Source of the DNA: Skeletonema tropicum
Lineage: Eukaryota > Bacillariophyta > Thalassiosirophyceae > Thalassiosirales > Thalassiosiraceae
Direction: 5' to 3'
NCBI GenBank assembly: GCA_037178625.1
Contig: CM074130.1
Coordinates: 2,294,001-2,358,000 of the forward strand
Length of the DNA stretch: 64,000 bases
Under the pieces are notes generated by a model. That model was given only the letters and a program-made list of their open reading frames with translations, searched no databases and was not told where the DNA came from. The translations under genes and the position numbers were made by a program. This document shows, in pieces, positions 26,833 to 38,824 of this stretch (the stretch's first letter is position 1; every line of letters starts with the position of its first letter).

Positions 26833-28638
26833 ATGTCAGGATGGTCACGCGTAGCCAGCGGTCTTGGCCGGGTAGCATCTTCCGGAGCAAACCGCATCTC
26901 TTATGGCATCTTGTCGAATGATCCACAATCAGCTCTATCTCGTGCATCGAGACACTTGCCTGAGTTGGTAGAGTCAATGATCGTCAAATCTAGTGGTGCT
27001 GTTGTTGCGCAACAGCAATCTTATGTAGATAGGCAACAACCTGAGCATGTTAGTCGCAATCAAATGAGGAGCACATCTCATGATGCTATTGCAATTGAAA
27101 TAGATAGAGAATCTAGTGCAGACGCATCAGAAAGTCAAAAAGACCTCTCTGCACCACCACTGATACAGCAATCTGCATCACGGCATGAATCATCAAATGA
27201 TGTGCCAAACAATCATAAAAGTGAAACTAAAGAATACACAACAACCTACGACGATGAAGATGAAAAGCAACATCTACCCGAGGGAAGTGCTGTTCCATCC
27301 ACACGTATATCTAGAGCATTCGGATTTGCTTCACTAGGTGCAGGATTGGCCCTTGGAACAGCTGCCGAATTTGCACGACGAACATTGGGTGGATCATCGT
27401 CTAATAATAATGGCTCTCTCGTCCTGTCGAACGATGCCAATGCACAACGTCTTTCAGACTCATTGAGACGAATGCGTGGAGCAGCCATGAAACTGGGACA
27501 AATGTTGAGTATTCAAGATGAAAGTATTGCTCCTCCAGCACTAACAAATGCTTTAGTGCAGGTAAGGAAGGGAGCTGAAGCGATGCCAACTCATCAGCTG
27601 ATGCAGCAATTGAACGATCAATGGGGTGATCAAGATAAATGGAAAGATCGAATAGATGTAGAAGACCGACCGTTTGCGGCGGCTTCCATTGGTCAAGTAC
27701 ATCGTGCTACCTTGCTAAAATCTGGTGATCAAAAGAAAGTAGCTGTCAAAGTGCAATATCCTGGCGTGGCAAATTCAATCGAGTCAGATCTGTCCAACTT
27801 ATCAATGCTTGTCAAGGCAAGTGGATTGTCACCACCCGGGTTATTCCTTGACAATGTCATTCGAGTAGGTAGAGAAGAACTCAAAGTAGAATGTGACTAT
27901 CGACGTGAGGCTGTAAATCATCGTCGCTTTCAGCAGCTCATTTCATCAGATCCAGGGCTGGTGAAAGATAGATTTGTAGTGCCCGATGTGATAGAGGAAT
28001 TTAGCACAGATAGGATTCTAGTGACGGAATATGTTCGAGGAGGAACTATTGACAAAGTAATCGACCTTGATCAAGATGAACGCAACCGTATTGGTAAAGC
28101 AATAATGCGCCTCACAATGCTCGAATTATTCGTGTGGAGATTCATGCAGACAGATCCCAATTGGGGCAATTTCCTGTACGACGTACGAACAAGGACAACT
28201 TATCTCATAGATTTTGGTGCAGCACGTGATTACGATGAGGATTTTGTACGTGGGTACCTAAACATTGTCAAAGCAAATGCTGATCAGGACGAAAAGGCTC
28301 TTTTTGATGAATCAATACGCATGGGATTCTTGACTGGAGAAGAGAATTCGATGATGCTAGAAGCTCACAAACTGAGTGGATTTTGTCTGGGTGAACCATT
28401 CCAGAGTTATGATCCATATAACTTCAAGACGTCCAGAATTACTTCTAGAATATCAGAGCATGGTGCAGTATTCTTGAAACATCGATTGACTCCACCACCA
28501 GAGGAGGTTTACACTCTTCATCGGAAGCTGGCTGGTGCTTACAACTTATGCATCAAAATAGGTGCTATCATTTCTTGTCGAGATTTGCTTGATGAAGTTA
28601 TTGAACACTTAGAGACAAGAGATAGGTCGCTGTTATAA
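26833..28638 (+). CDS. COQ8: COQ8/ADCK-type atypical kinase (UbiB family)
   Basis: 601 residues from the ATG at 26833 (the frame extends upstream only through a GTG). The UbiB signature KxGQ appears as KLGQMLS (about 220-226) and the alanine-rich nucleotide loop as AAASIGQVH (about 283-291), where ordinary kinases have a glycine loop. VAVKVQYPG follows, then the catalytic/metal region DPNWGNF (about 440) and DFGAARDY (about 460). COQ8 is an ATPase of the mitochondrial matrix that supports coenzyme Q synthesis. The N-terminal ~190 residues are basic at first and then disordered, compatible with a presequence, and a Gly/Ala-rich hydrophobic segment (ASLGAGLALGTAAEF) precedes KxGQ as in COQ8 proteins. 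Confidence 0.92.
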   Translation: MSGWSRVASGLGRVASSGANRISYGILSNDPQSALSRASRHLPELVESMIVKSSGAVVAQQQSYVDRQQPEHVSRNQMRSTSHDAIAIEIDRESSADASESQKDLSAPPLIQQSASRHESSNDVPNNHKSETKEYTTTYDDEDEKQHLPEGSAVPSTRISRAFGFASLGAGLALGTAAEFARRTLGGSSSNNNGSLVLSNDANAQRLSDSLRRMRGAAMKLGQMLSIQDESIAPPALTNALVQVRKGAEAMPTHQLMQQLNDQWGDQDKWKDRIDVEDRPFAAASIGQVHRATLLKSGDQKKVAVKVQYPGVANSIESDLSNLSMLVKASGLSPPGLFLDNVIRVGREELKVECDYRREAVNHRRFQQLISSDPGLVKDRFVVPDVIEEFSTDRILVTEYVRGGTIDKVIDLDQDERNRIGKAIMRLTMLELFVWRFMQTDPNWGNFLYDVRTRTTYLIDFGAARDYDEDFVRGYLNIVKANADQDEKALFDESIRMGFLTGEENSMMLEAHKLSGFCLGEPFQSYDPYNFKTSRITSRISEHGAVFLKHRLTPPPEEVYTLHRKLAGAYNLCIKIGAIISCRDLLDEVIEHLETRDRSLL

Positions 28639-28935
28639 CAACAAAGATTAATAACAAACAATACTTAGATCACGTCTTTTCATGCCGGCCAGCAAGTCGT
28701 ATCTCGTATCAGAGATCTATCAAAAAAAGTGTGACGCCAACGTGACGTTGATACAGCAGTCCAGTGTGGTCAGTGGTCACAAATTTCTTTGACACAAACC
28801 ACTCCGCACATACGTACATACATCTCACATCGTTTCGTTTGTGTAGAGATTGTTTGGCTATTGGCTAGCAGCTGATGCAACAGGGGGGCAAGCATCAAGC
28901 GTGTAGTTGGACTGGATTGGAAGATTGTTTAAATT

Positions 28936-31179
28936 ATGAGTGATGTTGCGCACGAGGGTAGCAACGACGATAGCGGTGGTGACGACAATCTACTTCTGAG
29001 CCACGTTGTTCCTCCATCTCATATTTTATCTGACGGTCGCTTCGTACGTCTTCCTCCCCCAACTGCACATGAGCACTCTGCATTTTTTGAACGAGCTGTG
29101 GCAGCGCAAGGTCTCATTTCTGGTGATGATGATGAAGTGGGGAGGAAGAGATCAAAACGAAGACAAGGTAGTGATAATGACAACAATAACAATGAAGGGG
29201 CGAAGAAGGCCAAGAAAGCGGACGCTGCATTCATTCATCCTCTTGCTATAGCGTCTGCAAGATTGCGTGCAAAGGGATCTGATGAGCTAAGTAAAGCTAT
29301 TAATTTGGGCGGTCTTGTGATGGGGGGAGAATATTTTGGATTGACCAATGTTGTGAATCAACGAGTGAACAAAAGCAATACTTCGTCAGGTGCGGGGGGT
29401 GAACCTAGGAAGGATGGGAGCGTGAAAGAATCCTCTGGCGCTGCTGCAGTAGATGGACTAGCTGATGAATCTATTCTACTTGATCAAAGGTTGCGTTCAA
29501 ATTATGTGTTACAACAACGACAATCACAATATGACAATGCAGTTACGGTTTTGAGTAGACACGAACGGCGGCTTTCAGCTTCATTATCTGTGCGACGCAT
29601 TCTCGATGCTAGACTAAGGGCACTGCGGAAGCGATGGCGTCTTGTGGCTCCTGAACATGGCACAAGAACTGTTGGACCAGTGCGGCCGAGGGAAGTGGTT
29701 GCGGTAGATGTGGAAGTTTATGATCGTGACAGGTTAGGCGGAGGAAACCGGGCTGTTGATGATCCAACAGTACAGGCACTTAGCCAACTCGGGCGTATCG
29801 CAAGACGTGTTCCTCGCTTTGCCACAATGGAATTAGACGATGATTACGATGTGAAGGAGAACATCAAATCTTTTCGGAGCAAAATTGGAGATGTCTTGCG
29901 TGATCTAAAAAAAGAAGACGATGACGATAACATGACATCAGCCATGAATGTGGAAACTAGCGTTAAACAGAAAGAAAATGGAGATGTTTGTATGACAAAG
30001 GCGGAACCTTTTGCCATCGCTGACCCAACACTTGGAAAAATTGATGTCGACTTCGACCCAGATAAAGTTCCATTGCTGACGCTATCGTTGGAGATCGAAA
30101 AATCATCAACGGGATTCGTGCAGCGTGCTTCATTGTCAACGTCATTTTTGAAGTCCAATATACAGTCAGCTGATAGTGTACAATTTCATCCTGATGAACG
30201 TGTCATAGAAGCTCTTCAGCACTCGCTATTCTGTGCATCTCTTTTCGAGTCAATGAGAGCTGAAATCATACCTCCTTCTTCCGGCCTGACAGTTGGCTCC
30301 GTTGTATCGTCGAAAAAACAGCAGAAGTCAGTTGCCTGGTTATCAAGTGAAATGGAAGAATCATTTTTGCCATCGATATCTGAGATGGTTGGGCAGGATT
30401 CGGTTGGAAGTGGAGAGACTCTGCAGCTCTCTGTAATTCACTGTCATGAAGGAGAGGTGAAGGTTCAGCTGGACGATGAATACTCACTAACTGTGAAACT
30501 AATAGAAGCTGGCACGGCATCTGCCGCAGCAAATACTGACAACGCAGTAAACGGGGAACAGAAACAAAAATTGAATGAGGCTGAAAGTGGTTCCCAGAGT
30601 ACTAGTCAACTCCAAACCCTGTGCAGAACGCTTTTGCTGCACTCGCAATCTTTATATCATGACCACTGTATAAAAACAAGGGTAGGTCAGTCTTCTGAAG
30701 CGAGAACAGATAATAACCCCGTCACTGGCTCTACGAGAAAGAATACACAATCATCAACATCGCCTCACATATTGCAGAGTTGTGTGGGACTAGGGTGTAA
30801 GCTCATCTTTGAAAGAAAAATTCGAATGGTACTGGATGTGAGTTTCTAATTGAAATGTGTATTTGTCGTGAATTTGACGTTTTTTCACTGATATTGATCT
30901 GTTTACTTTACATAGCGTATTTCTGACTGGCTTGTCAAAGACATGAAGTGCGGAGAAAAATTAGAGGTTGAATGGCTTCCTACAACCGTCTTTAGTACAC
31001 ATTCTTGCTTTGTCATCCTTTTCAATCGGTTGTGCCTTGATGTCAGAGTCGATGCTGATGAAGTACGTGTGACACAAATGTCTGACAGTGCAGAATACAA
31101 AAGTGTTCAGTTTGGATCCGATTTCGAGCTCGAATATTTTCTACGGAAACATATGATTGTGCAACTGAAGACAAAATGA
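28936..31179 (+). CDS. MED17: Probable Mediator subunit MED17 (2 exons)
   Basis: Exons 28936-30837 and 30916-31179 give 721 residues; the 78 bp intron (GTGAGT...CATAG) is in phase 0. The frame is solid, but family recognition is weaker. A central segment (about 185-260) with YVLQQRQSQYDNAVTVLSRH, then a helical LDARLRALRKRWRL and a Gly/Pro turn, resembles the MED17 core where a helix precedes the conserved R/K-W-R-L motif. The acidic N-terminal part and the beta-rich C terminus (IRMVLD, then VEWLPTTVFSTHSCFVI) are also compatible. MED17 is the head-module scaffold of Mediator in RNA polymerase II transcription. If this is wrong, it remains a conserved nuclear-type protein of unknown function. 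Confidence 0.6.
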
Positions 31180-31387
31180 TAAAATTTCAGAAGTCCGTGA
31201 CATACGAAAAGATAGTAGGTTACGACTAAATAAAACACAAAATCAACAACTGCTCAATACATCTGTAGCTAAAAATGAAATTGTGTTCCAGTAGCATACA
31301 ACTAAAAGTACGCTTCCAAGACAAGTTGAAGAAGAAAAATAATGCCAATATGTACCCGACCTACAATAGACACAAAAAAGTAAATAT

Positions 31388-34300
31388 CGTATCTGGCGTT
31401 GCCAATATGCGCTTAAGCCACTTCTAGTGGCCCATTATAGTCGGTGGCAATAGCATACAAGCTCATTTGCAAAGCTCAAAAGGATTGCGCTCGTAGAAGC
31501 AATGCTACAACGTTGTAGTTGATCTAAGAGGACCAGTGTGAGCTGTCCGGCTGCACCTCATTGAGCCGAATCGTATCTTGCGTTGCCAATATGCGCATGA
31601 GCGACTTCTAGTGGCCCATTATAGTCGGTGAGGATAGTATACAAGCTCATTTGCACTGCTCAGAAGGATTTCGCACATAAAAGCGGTGCTACAACGTTGT
31701 AGGTGGTCTCAAAGGACCAGTGTGAGCTGTCCGGCTGCACCTCATTGAGCCGAATCGTATCTGGCGTTGCCAATATGTGCTTGAGCGACTTCTAGTGGCC
31801 CATTATAGTTGGTGAGGATAGTATACAAGCTCATTTGCACTGCTCAGAAGGATTGCGCTCTTTCGAGCTATGCTGCAACCTCATAGTCAATCTGAGAGGA
31901 CCTGTTTGAGCTGTCCGGCTGCACCTCATTGAGCCGAATCGTATCTAGTGTTGTATCTGGCATTGCCAATATGCGCATAAGCCGCATCTAGTCGCCCATT
32001 ATAGTCGGTGAGGAAAGTATACAAGCTCATTTGCACTGCTCAGAAGGATTGCGCTCGTAGGAGCTATGCTGCAGCATCATAGTCAATCTGAGAGGACCTG
32101 TTTGAGCTGTCCGGCTGCACCTCATTGAGCCGAATCGTATCTGGCGTTGCCAATTTGCGCATGAGCCGCTTCTAGTGGCCCATTATAGTCGGTGAGGAAA
32201 GTATACAAGCTCATTTGCACTGCTCAGAAGGATTGCGCTCGTACGAGCTACGCTGCAACCTCATAGTCAATCTGAGAGGACCAGTGTGAGCTGTCCGGCT
32301 GCACCTCATTGAGCCGAATCATATCTAGTGTTGTATCTGTCATTGCCAATATGCGCATAAGCCGCTTCTAGTGGCCCATTATAGTCGGTTAGGATCGTAT
32401 ACAAGCTCATTTGCACTGCTCAGAAGGATTGCGCTCGTAGGAGCGATGTTTCAATGTTGTAGTTGATCTAAGAGGACCAGTGTGAGCTGTCCGGCTGCAC
32501 CTCAATGAGCCGAATCGTATCTAGTGTTGTATATGGCATTGCCAATATGCGCATAAACCGCTTCTATACGCCTTTCATAGTCGTTGAGGATAGTATACAA
32601 GCTCATTTGCACTGCTCAGAAGGATTGCACTCGTAGGAGCTATGCTGCAACATCATAGTCAATCTGAGAGGACCATTGTGAGGTGTCCGTCTGCACCTCA
32701 ATGAGCCGAATCGTATCTTGCGTTGCCAATATGCGCATGAGCGACTTCTAGTGACCCATTATAGTCGGTTAGGAAAGTATACAAGCTCATTTGCACTGCT
32801 CAGAAGGATTGCGCTCGAAGAAGCGATGTTTCAATATTGTGGTTGATTTAAGAGGCCCAGTGTGAGGTGTCCGGCTGCACCTCATTGAGCCGAATCATAT
32901 CTAGTGTTGTATCTGGCATTGCCAATATGCGCATAAACCGCTTCTAGTGTCCCATTATAGTTGGTGGCAATAGTATACAAGCTCATTTGCACTGCTCAGA
33001 AGGACTGCGCACGTAGGAGCTATGCTGCAACACCATAGTCAATCCGAGAGCACCATTGTGAGCTGTCCGGCTGCACCTCAATGAGCCGAATCGTATCTGA
33101 CATTGCCAATATGCGCTTGAGCAGCTTCTATACGCCTTTCATAGTCGGTTAGGATAGTATACAAGCTCATTTGCACTGCTTAGAAGGATTGCGCTCGTAG
33201 AAGTTGTGCTACAACGTTGTAGTTGATCTAAGAGGCCCAGTGTGAGCTGTCCGGCTGCACCTCATTGAGCCGAATCGTATCTAGTGTTGTATCTGGCATT
33301 GCCAATATGCGCATAAACCGCTTCTAGTCGCCCATTATAGTCGGTGAGGATCGTATACAAGCTCATTTGCACTGCTCAGAAGGATTGCGCTCGTAGGAGC
33401 TATGCTGCAACGTTGTAGTCAATCTAAGAGGACCAGTGTGAGGTGTCCGGCTGCACCTCATTGAGCCGAATCATATCTAGTGTTGTATCTGACATTGCCA
33501 ATATGTGCATAAGCCGCTTTTAGTGGCCCATTATAGTTGGTGGCAATAGTATACAAGCTCATTTGCACTGCTCAGAAGGATTGCGCTCGTAGGAGCTATG
33601 CTGCAACATCATAGTCAATCCGAGAGCACCATTGTGAGCTGTCCGGCTGCACCTCAATGAGCCGAATCGTATCTGACATTGCCAATATGCGCTTCAGCAG
33701 CTTCTATACGCCTTTCATAGTCGGTTAGGAAAGTATACAAGCTCATTTGCACTGCTTAGAAGGATTGCGCTCGTAGAAGTTGTGCTACAACGTTGTAGTT
33801 GATCTAAGAGGCCCAGTGTGAGCTGTCCGGCTGCACCTCATTGAGCCGAATCGTATCTAGTGTTGTATCTGGCATTGCCAATATGCGCTTGAGCCGCTTT
33901 TAGTGGCCCATTATAGTCGGTGAGGATAATATAAAAGCTCATTTGCACTGCTTAGAAGGATTGCGCTCGTAGGAGCTATGCTACAACGTTGTAGTTGATC
34001 TAAGAGGACCAGTGTGAGCTGTCCGGCTGCACCTCATTGAGCCGAATCGTATCTAGTGTTGTATCTGGCATTGCCAATATGTGCATAAGCCGCTTCTAGT
34101 CGCCCATTATAGTCGGTGGCAATAGTATACAAGCTCATTTGCACTGCTCAAAAGGATTGCGCTCGTACGAGCTACGCTGCAACGTCATAATCAATCTGAG
34201 AGGACCATTGTGAGCTGTCCGGCTGCACCTCATTGAGCCGAATCGTATCTGACATTGCCAATATGCGCTTGAGCCGCTTCTATACGCCTTTCATAGTCGG

Positions 34301-34790
34301 GGATGATCGTATACAAGCTCATTTGCACTGCTTAGAAGGATTGCGCTCGAAGAAGTGATGTTTCAATATTGTGGTTGATTTAAGAGGACCAGTGTGAGCT
34401 GTCCGGCTGCACCTCATTGAGCCGAATAGTACCTAGTGTTGTATCTGGCATTGCCAACATGCGAATGAGCCACTTCTAGTCGCCCATTATAGTCGGTGAG
34501 GATCGTATACAAGCTCATTTGCACTGCTCAGAAGGATTGCGCTCGTAGGAGCTATGCTGCAGCATCATAGTCAATCTGAGAGGACCAGTGTGAGGTGTCC
34601 GGCTGCACCTCATTGAGCCGAATCGTATCTGGCGTTGCCAATTTGCGCTTACTTGAGCCGCTTGTAGCCGCCCATTAAAGTCGGTGAGGATAGGATTCCT
34701 AATTTGCACTGCTCAGAAGGATTGCGCTCGTAAGAGCTATGCTGCAGCATCATAGTCAATCTGAGAGGACCAGTGTGAGCTGTCCGAGAG
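31388..34790. repeat. Satellite array, alternating 184 and 196 bp monomers
   Basis: About 18 tandem monomers. Anchoring on CTGCACCTCA, spacings run 184, 184, 196, 184, 196, 196, 184, 196, 184, 196, 196, 184, 196, 196, 184, 196, 184. The 12 bp difference is a TAGTGTTGTATC-type insertion after CGTATC. Each monomer includes GCCAATATGCGC, TAGTGGCCCATTATAGTCGG, TACAAGCTCATTTGCACTGC, GAAGGATTGCGCTCGTAG and GAGCTGTCCGGCTGCACC. Some carry the palindrome TACAACGTTGTA. The block from about 33080 recurs at about 33656 (576 bp = 184+196+196), indicating a three-monomer higher-order repeat. There is no coding capacity. The left end is about 210 bp after MED17, and the last monomer breaks off at about 34787. 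Confidence 0.95.
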
Positions 34791-34900
34791 GACCTGATGA
34801 AGGTTCATTGGGCTTGCGAACAGGACACATTTTTTTAAAGTATTTTCGCTTTTCTGTGTTTTGGTCTCCGTTCTGCGGCATTCTCGAACGCTTATTTACA

Positions 34901-35168
34901 TACAGTCGTCGTACACATGCATTGACACACGTATAAATTGACAGTACTCATACATTGACCCAGCAGAGCTGGACACTACCTTCTCGTATAGCTGGTTTCC
35001 CCGCTTCTCCTGAGAGACGACTAGAAGAAAGACTAACTAAATTGGTGGTACCTTAGATTACGTACGTAAGTGCCCTACATAGCTGTAATACCTTTAAATT
35101 GACAGTACACATAGATTGACAGGCTGTGTCAGCGCACTGGGTGTCAATCTATGTGTACGACGACTGTA
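34901..35168. mobile_element. Short MITE-like element, 28 bp inverted ends
   Basis: The ends are inverted repeats: TACAGTCGTCGTACACAT at 34901 and its complement ending at 35168, with 26 of 28 positions matching (ends about 34901-34928 and 35141-35168). The core has further ATTGACAGTAC direct repeats. TA borders CAGTCG at both ends, consistent with a TA duplication and Tc1/mariner-like CAGT ends. An 11 bp direct repeat CTTATTTACAT also occurs just outside both ends (34891 and 35173). There is no coding capacity. Confidence 0.65.
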
Positions 35169-35234
35169 GCTTCTTATTTACATCTCATTCTCCGTTCTCC
35201 TATTTGATCTCTCGGCTCTCGGATCTTATGGAGC

Positions 35235-35809
35235 CAGTCGAGTAGCACGAACAGTACCCCCCTAACTTTGCTTGTCCCCCCCCCCTCCAAATCTCAGCCT
35301 AGGGTAAAGTTTTGTACCTTCTCACCGACATAATTTTTCATTGTAGGGCGCCCTACATACCGGGCAGCAACCGGGCTCATATTAGGTAAACGCTTAGGTT
35401 AGGACCATTGAACACACATCTATCTTAATGAATACCTTACTACTTCTTTCTTTTGAGTTGAGGACAGGGAACGTCATGCTGAAGACATCATTTCTTGCAC
35501 ATTTTGCTCGAGCACATCTTGTTCCCTACAGCAGACTTGCTTAGACGCAAGTTACTTAACTGTTTTTCTTCACAATCTTGTAGTATGTTTGGAATTTATT
35601 GCACTGGTATGAATGGAACGGACTGTCACTCCAGTGCTTCATTTAATTCAGTAGTACACAAGAGCAATTTCTATTAAGTCCTCCGACATTGTGTGGTGCG
35701 GTCGGCGGATGTCGACATTGAGGTGGCGATTTTCGAGTTGTACCCCCCCAGAACTCAGCCTAGTCAAAATTTCTGTACCCCCCCGGGTACTGTTCGTGCT
35801 ATTCGACTG
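35235..35809. mobile_element. MITE-like element, 575 bp, CAGTCGA ends
   Basis: The left end CAGTCGAGTAGCACGAACAG (35235) is inverted at the right end (about 35785-35809) with one mismatch in 25. The inverted homology runs up to C/G-rich tracts (C runs near 35275-35284 and 35744-35785). A motif, CTCAGCCTAG followed by TTTGTACC-like sequence, is directly repeated internally near each end. There is no long reading frame. The terminal CAGTCG is shared with the element at 34901, suggesting the same transposase family. Confidence 0.65.
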
Positions 35810-36021
35810 TAGTTGTTGTAGTTTGTAGTGCTTTGAATGTTGCTTGCTTGTTGCTTGTGAGCGTGATAGATGTTACTTCTAAGAAGTATATGGACACAGT
35901 ACTCTACATTCTGTTATCTGCCGTGAGTTAGCCGTGAACATGCTGGCGTGATTATTCAATTGGGAGGGGCGAATTGACATATTTTTTTGTATCAATTTGA
36001 GATTGTCATAGTTGACCTACT

Positions 36022-38782
36022 ATGTCATCTGAGGATTTGTCTAATGCGCAATGGCTATTCAATCGGTGCTCGAAAGCACAGATTTCCATGGGTAATCCTT
36101 TAACAACGTTAAATCTCTGCGTAAAAATCCTTCGTGTTATCCAGCAATCAGATGAGGATGATGACATCAACATTCCTCTGATGGAAGCTTTTAAAGATGC
36201 AAAACAGAGGGATGTGAAATTTATTTTTGAGCTTTGTGAACGTGCAGGCGATCTCAGAGATGATGACCATCTTTCTGAAGAAACCTTGCGGGCTGTCGCC
36301 ACTGATGCCGTTGTTAACACAGGGGAAGAACAACCCGCCGACCCAGAGCCTGAAAGTGATGAAAATTATCTACCTGATCAGACAATCAATTTCGACGAGA
36401 TGCTAGCATATCAACTTCGCACGAGAGTACTTGGATTGAACATGCCTACATTTCTTAATCTGTGGAAATACTTACAAGAAGCTGGCTGGACATACAACTC
36501 TGGGATTTACCACGTTCCGAAGATGAAAAGACGAACTACTGCATTCAAAATGAATTCGTCAGTCAAATCAGCATTTGTGCTCATGGATATTGAAAAGGAG
36601 GCATCGTCTTATATTATCAAAGGTGAATCAGACGAGAGAGAGCAAGACGAGGAAGGCCCGGAAGAGTTTACAAGCTCAAACGATTTGGTTGATTATCTTG
36701 ATGAATATTGTATGCCAGATTATCGTGCTACACCCGCTGAGCTTCAAGCACATCAAAAACTGTTGTCTACGAAATCAAAAGCGTACCAACGTAGAAATCA
36801 GAGATTGCGATGGGAGCTACTAGAAGTGGCGTTCAGGGATCGCTCAAAACAGCGCAACGAGGATGAAATATTGGTCAACAATACCTCAAAATACGGTCAC
36901 GACAACCGCTCATGTGAAGTTTGCTTCGAAGAGACACACCCCACAGCCCCAAGAGTTGCTTGTCGTGACTGCAGGCTAGTTGTCCACACGAAGTGTTATG
37001 GGATTTTAGATTACGGGGAGGACACGACAGATGATTCGAAAATGATAAGAGTGGATGAGAAAGGTTTCTTTACCTGTGATGTGTGTGATAATACTAAGGT
37101 CGAAATCGACTCCAGAACAAAACAAAAGAGAAGGAATGCATCTCAATCAACGGGTTATCGTATTCACTACCACCCAAAAGCGATCTGCTCGATCTGTAAC
37201 TCAAATAGTATTGCTGGTGGCATGATAAAAATAGATGGAGCGGAGGTTGTGACACGCAACAAAAAGAAGGGGTCAGATTCAGATCTTGAACAGTGGGCGC
37301 ACGTCTTTTGTTTAAATGCAGCTTTGCAACAGTCATTCGAACCAAGTGCGGTAAGAACAAACATAGATGTTGCTTCAGAGCTTCGCAAGACATCAGAGCC
37401 TAGCAAAGGAGCAGATGTATGCGTTTCATGCAAGGAGATGGGTGTTACTAGGAAGTGCAGGGGACAATGCGGAAAATCCTTTCATAGCCTTTGTATCCAG
37501 ATCGATCGCAGGAATGACGTCAACTACAACTCGATTGATCACTTGTGCTCGGCTTGCTCCATTGAGAGTGAGACAAACACGTCACAAAGAGCTGAAATTG
37601 AAGATACTAAAGGGAAAAGGAGGACCGAAGAAACAGAACAGTACTTTGACAAGCGACCCAGAAAGAGACAATTAACAGATGAAGGAGAGAACGCCATCAC
37701 TGCCCCCAAAATAAAAATATGCGTTGCACAAGCGCAACAATTGCAACAGCCCGACCTATCTTCTTCGTTCAACACGATAGAATGGAATTATCAGGCTCAA
37801 TTCAAAGAATGGGCATACATACTGTCAACAAGACAGTCTATCCTTCTTTACGGGCTTGGTTCAAAACAGGCAGTCCTCAGCGCTTTTGGCGAGGCTCTCT
37901 CCAACGAGGGAGATGTTCTGAGCATAAACGGCTACGATGAAGACGTTGATCTAAATCAGCTCTTTGACTACATGGATCAGATATTTTTGGATGGTGCAGT
38001 TTCCGCAACCATCGATAACTCGCTCAGAGGAACGCGAGATGGTCTGATAACGAAGGCTGTGTCTATCGCGAAGAAGTTCGCATCAATAAGGAGTAGACCA
38101 CTGTTTATCTTGATCCATACCATAGATGGTTTGGGCTTGAGCGATGATTTCAGTCAGGGGTCGCTCCAAGCGCTAACGAGAAGCAGCGAGAAGGATACAA
38201 GTCCCATGATACGTATTGCAGCTTCGGTCGACAACATTAATGCCGCAATATCATTATGGTCTCCGCAATTTGAACACAAATTTGATTGGGTAAGTTTCTC
38301 TACTATGTTTCCTGTGCAGCACTCAAAAATAGGATTTTAGCTCAAATACATGTGCTTGTCATACTCATTATTCGCAGGCATGGAAGATGGTCAATACACA
38401 CCGGCCATTCTTTAAAGAACTACAAGATGGTCCCCAAACTAGTGTCGCGAAGAAGAAACAGAAAATTACAAGCACCCAAAAGACAGGTGTTGCGGTTTTG
38501 CAGGTGCTTTCGAGTCTTGCGCCAAGGCATACCGACGTACTTCAACTTCTGGTAGGTATTCAGCAAAACGACGCAAATAATATAACTTCATACTCTGCTC
38601 TGAAGGAAGTTTGCACGAAAGAAATGATTACTAAATCGGAGGGAACCTTACGAAGCATTCTCAAAGAGCTGCTCGACCACGACATAATCGTTTCAGAAAA
38701 GGATGAGGGCGGAAATGAGTTCTTGTATGTACCCTCACAACAAGCACTCAAAGATATTGCCAATTTCAAACGTTCGACATGA
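36022..38782 (+). CDS. ORC2: PHD-finger/ORC2 fusion: origin recognition complex subunit 2-like (2 exons)
   Basis: Exons 36022-38289 and 38378-38782 give 890 residues (88 bp intron, GTAAGT...CGCAG, phase 0). Residues about 1-290 include LWKYLQEAGWTYNSG, a motif that often precedes PHD fingers in algal proteins. A PHD finger follows at about 298-350 (CEVC...CRDC...H..C...CDVC), then an extended PHD-like zinc module (about 390-510: CSIC, HVFC, CVSC, C.GQCGKSFHSLC, CSAC). Residues about 585-890 match ORC2: FKEWAYILSTRQSILLYGLGSK, LFILIHTIDG, the IAASVDNINA strand and a winged-helix tail. ORC2 marks replication origins. PHD fingers typically read histone H3 tails; they are known in plant ORC1, so placement on ORC2 is notable. 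Confidence 0.85.
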
Positions 38783-38824
38783 GCAACATAATTTGTATGC
38801 AATTATAAAATGCTGTCTTATTTA

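Noticed and set aside
31388..34790. CRISPR array
   Set aside because: The units are long (184/196 bp), repeated over their full length without unique spacers, and the genome is eukaryotic.
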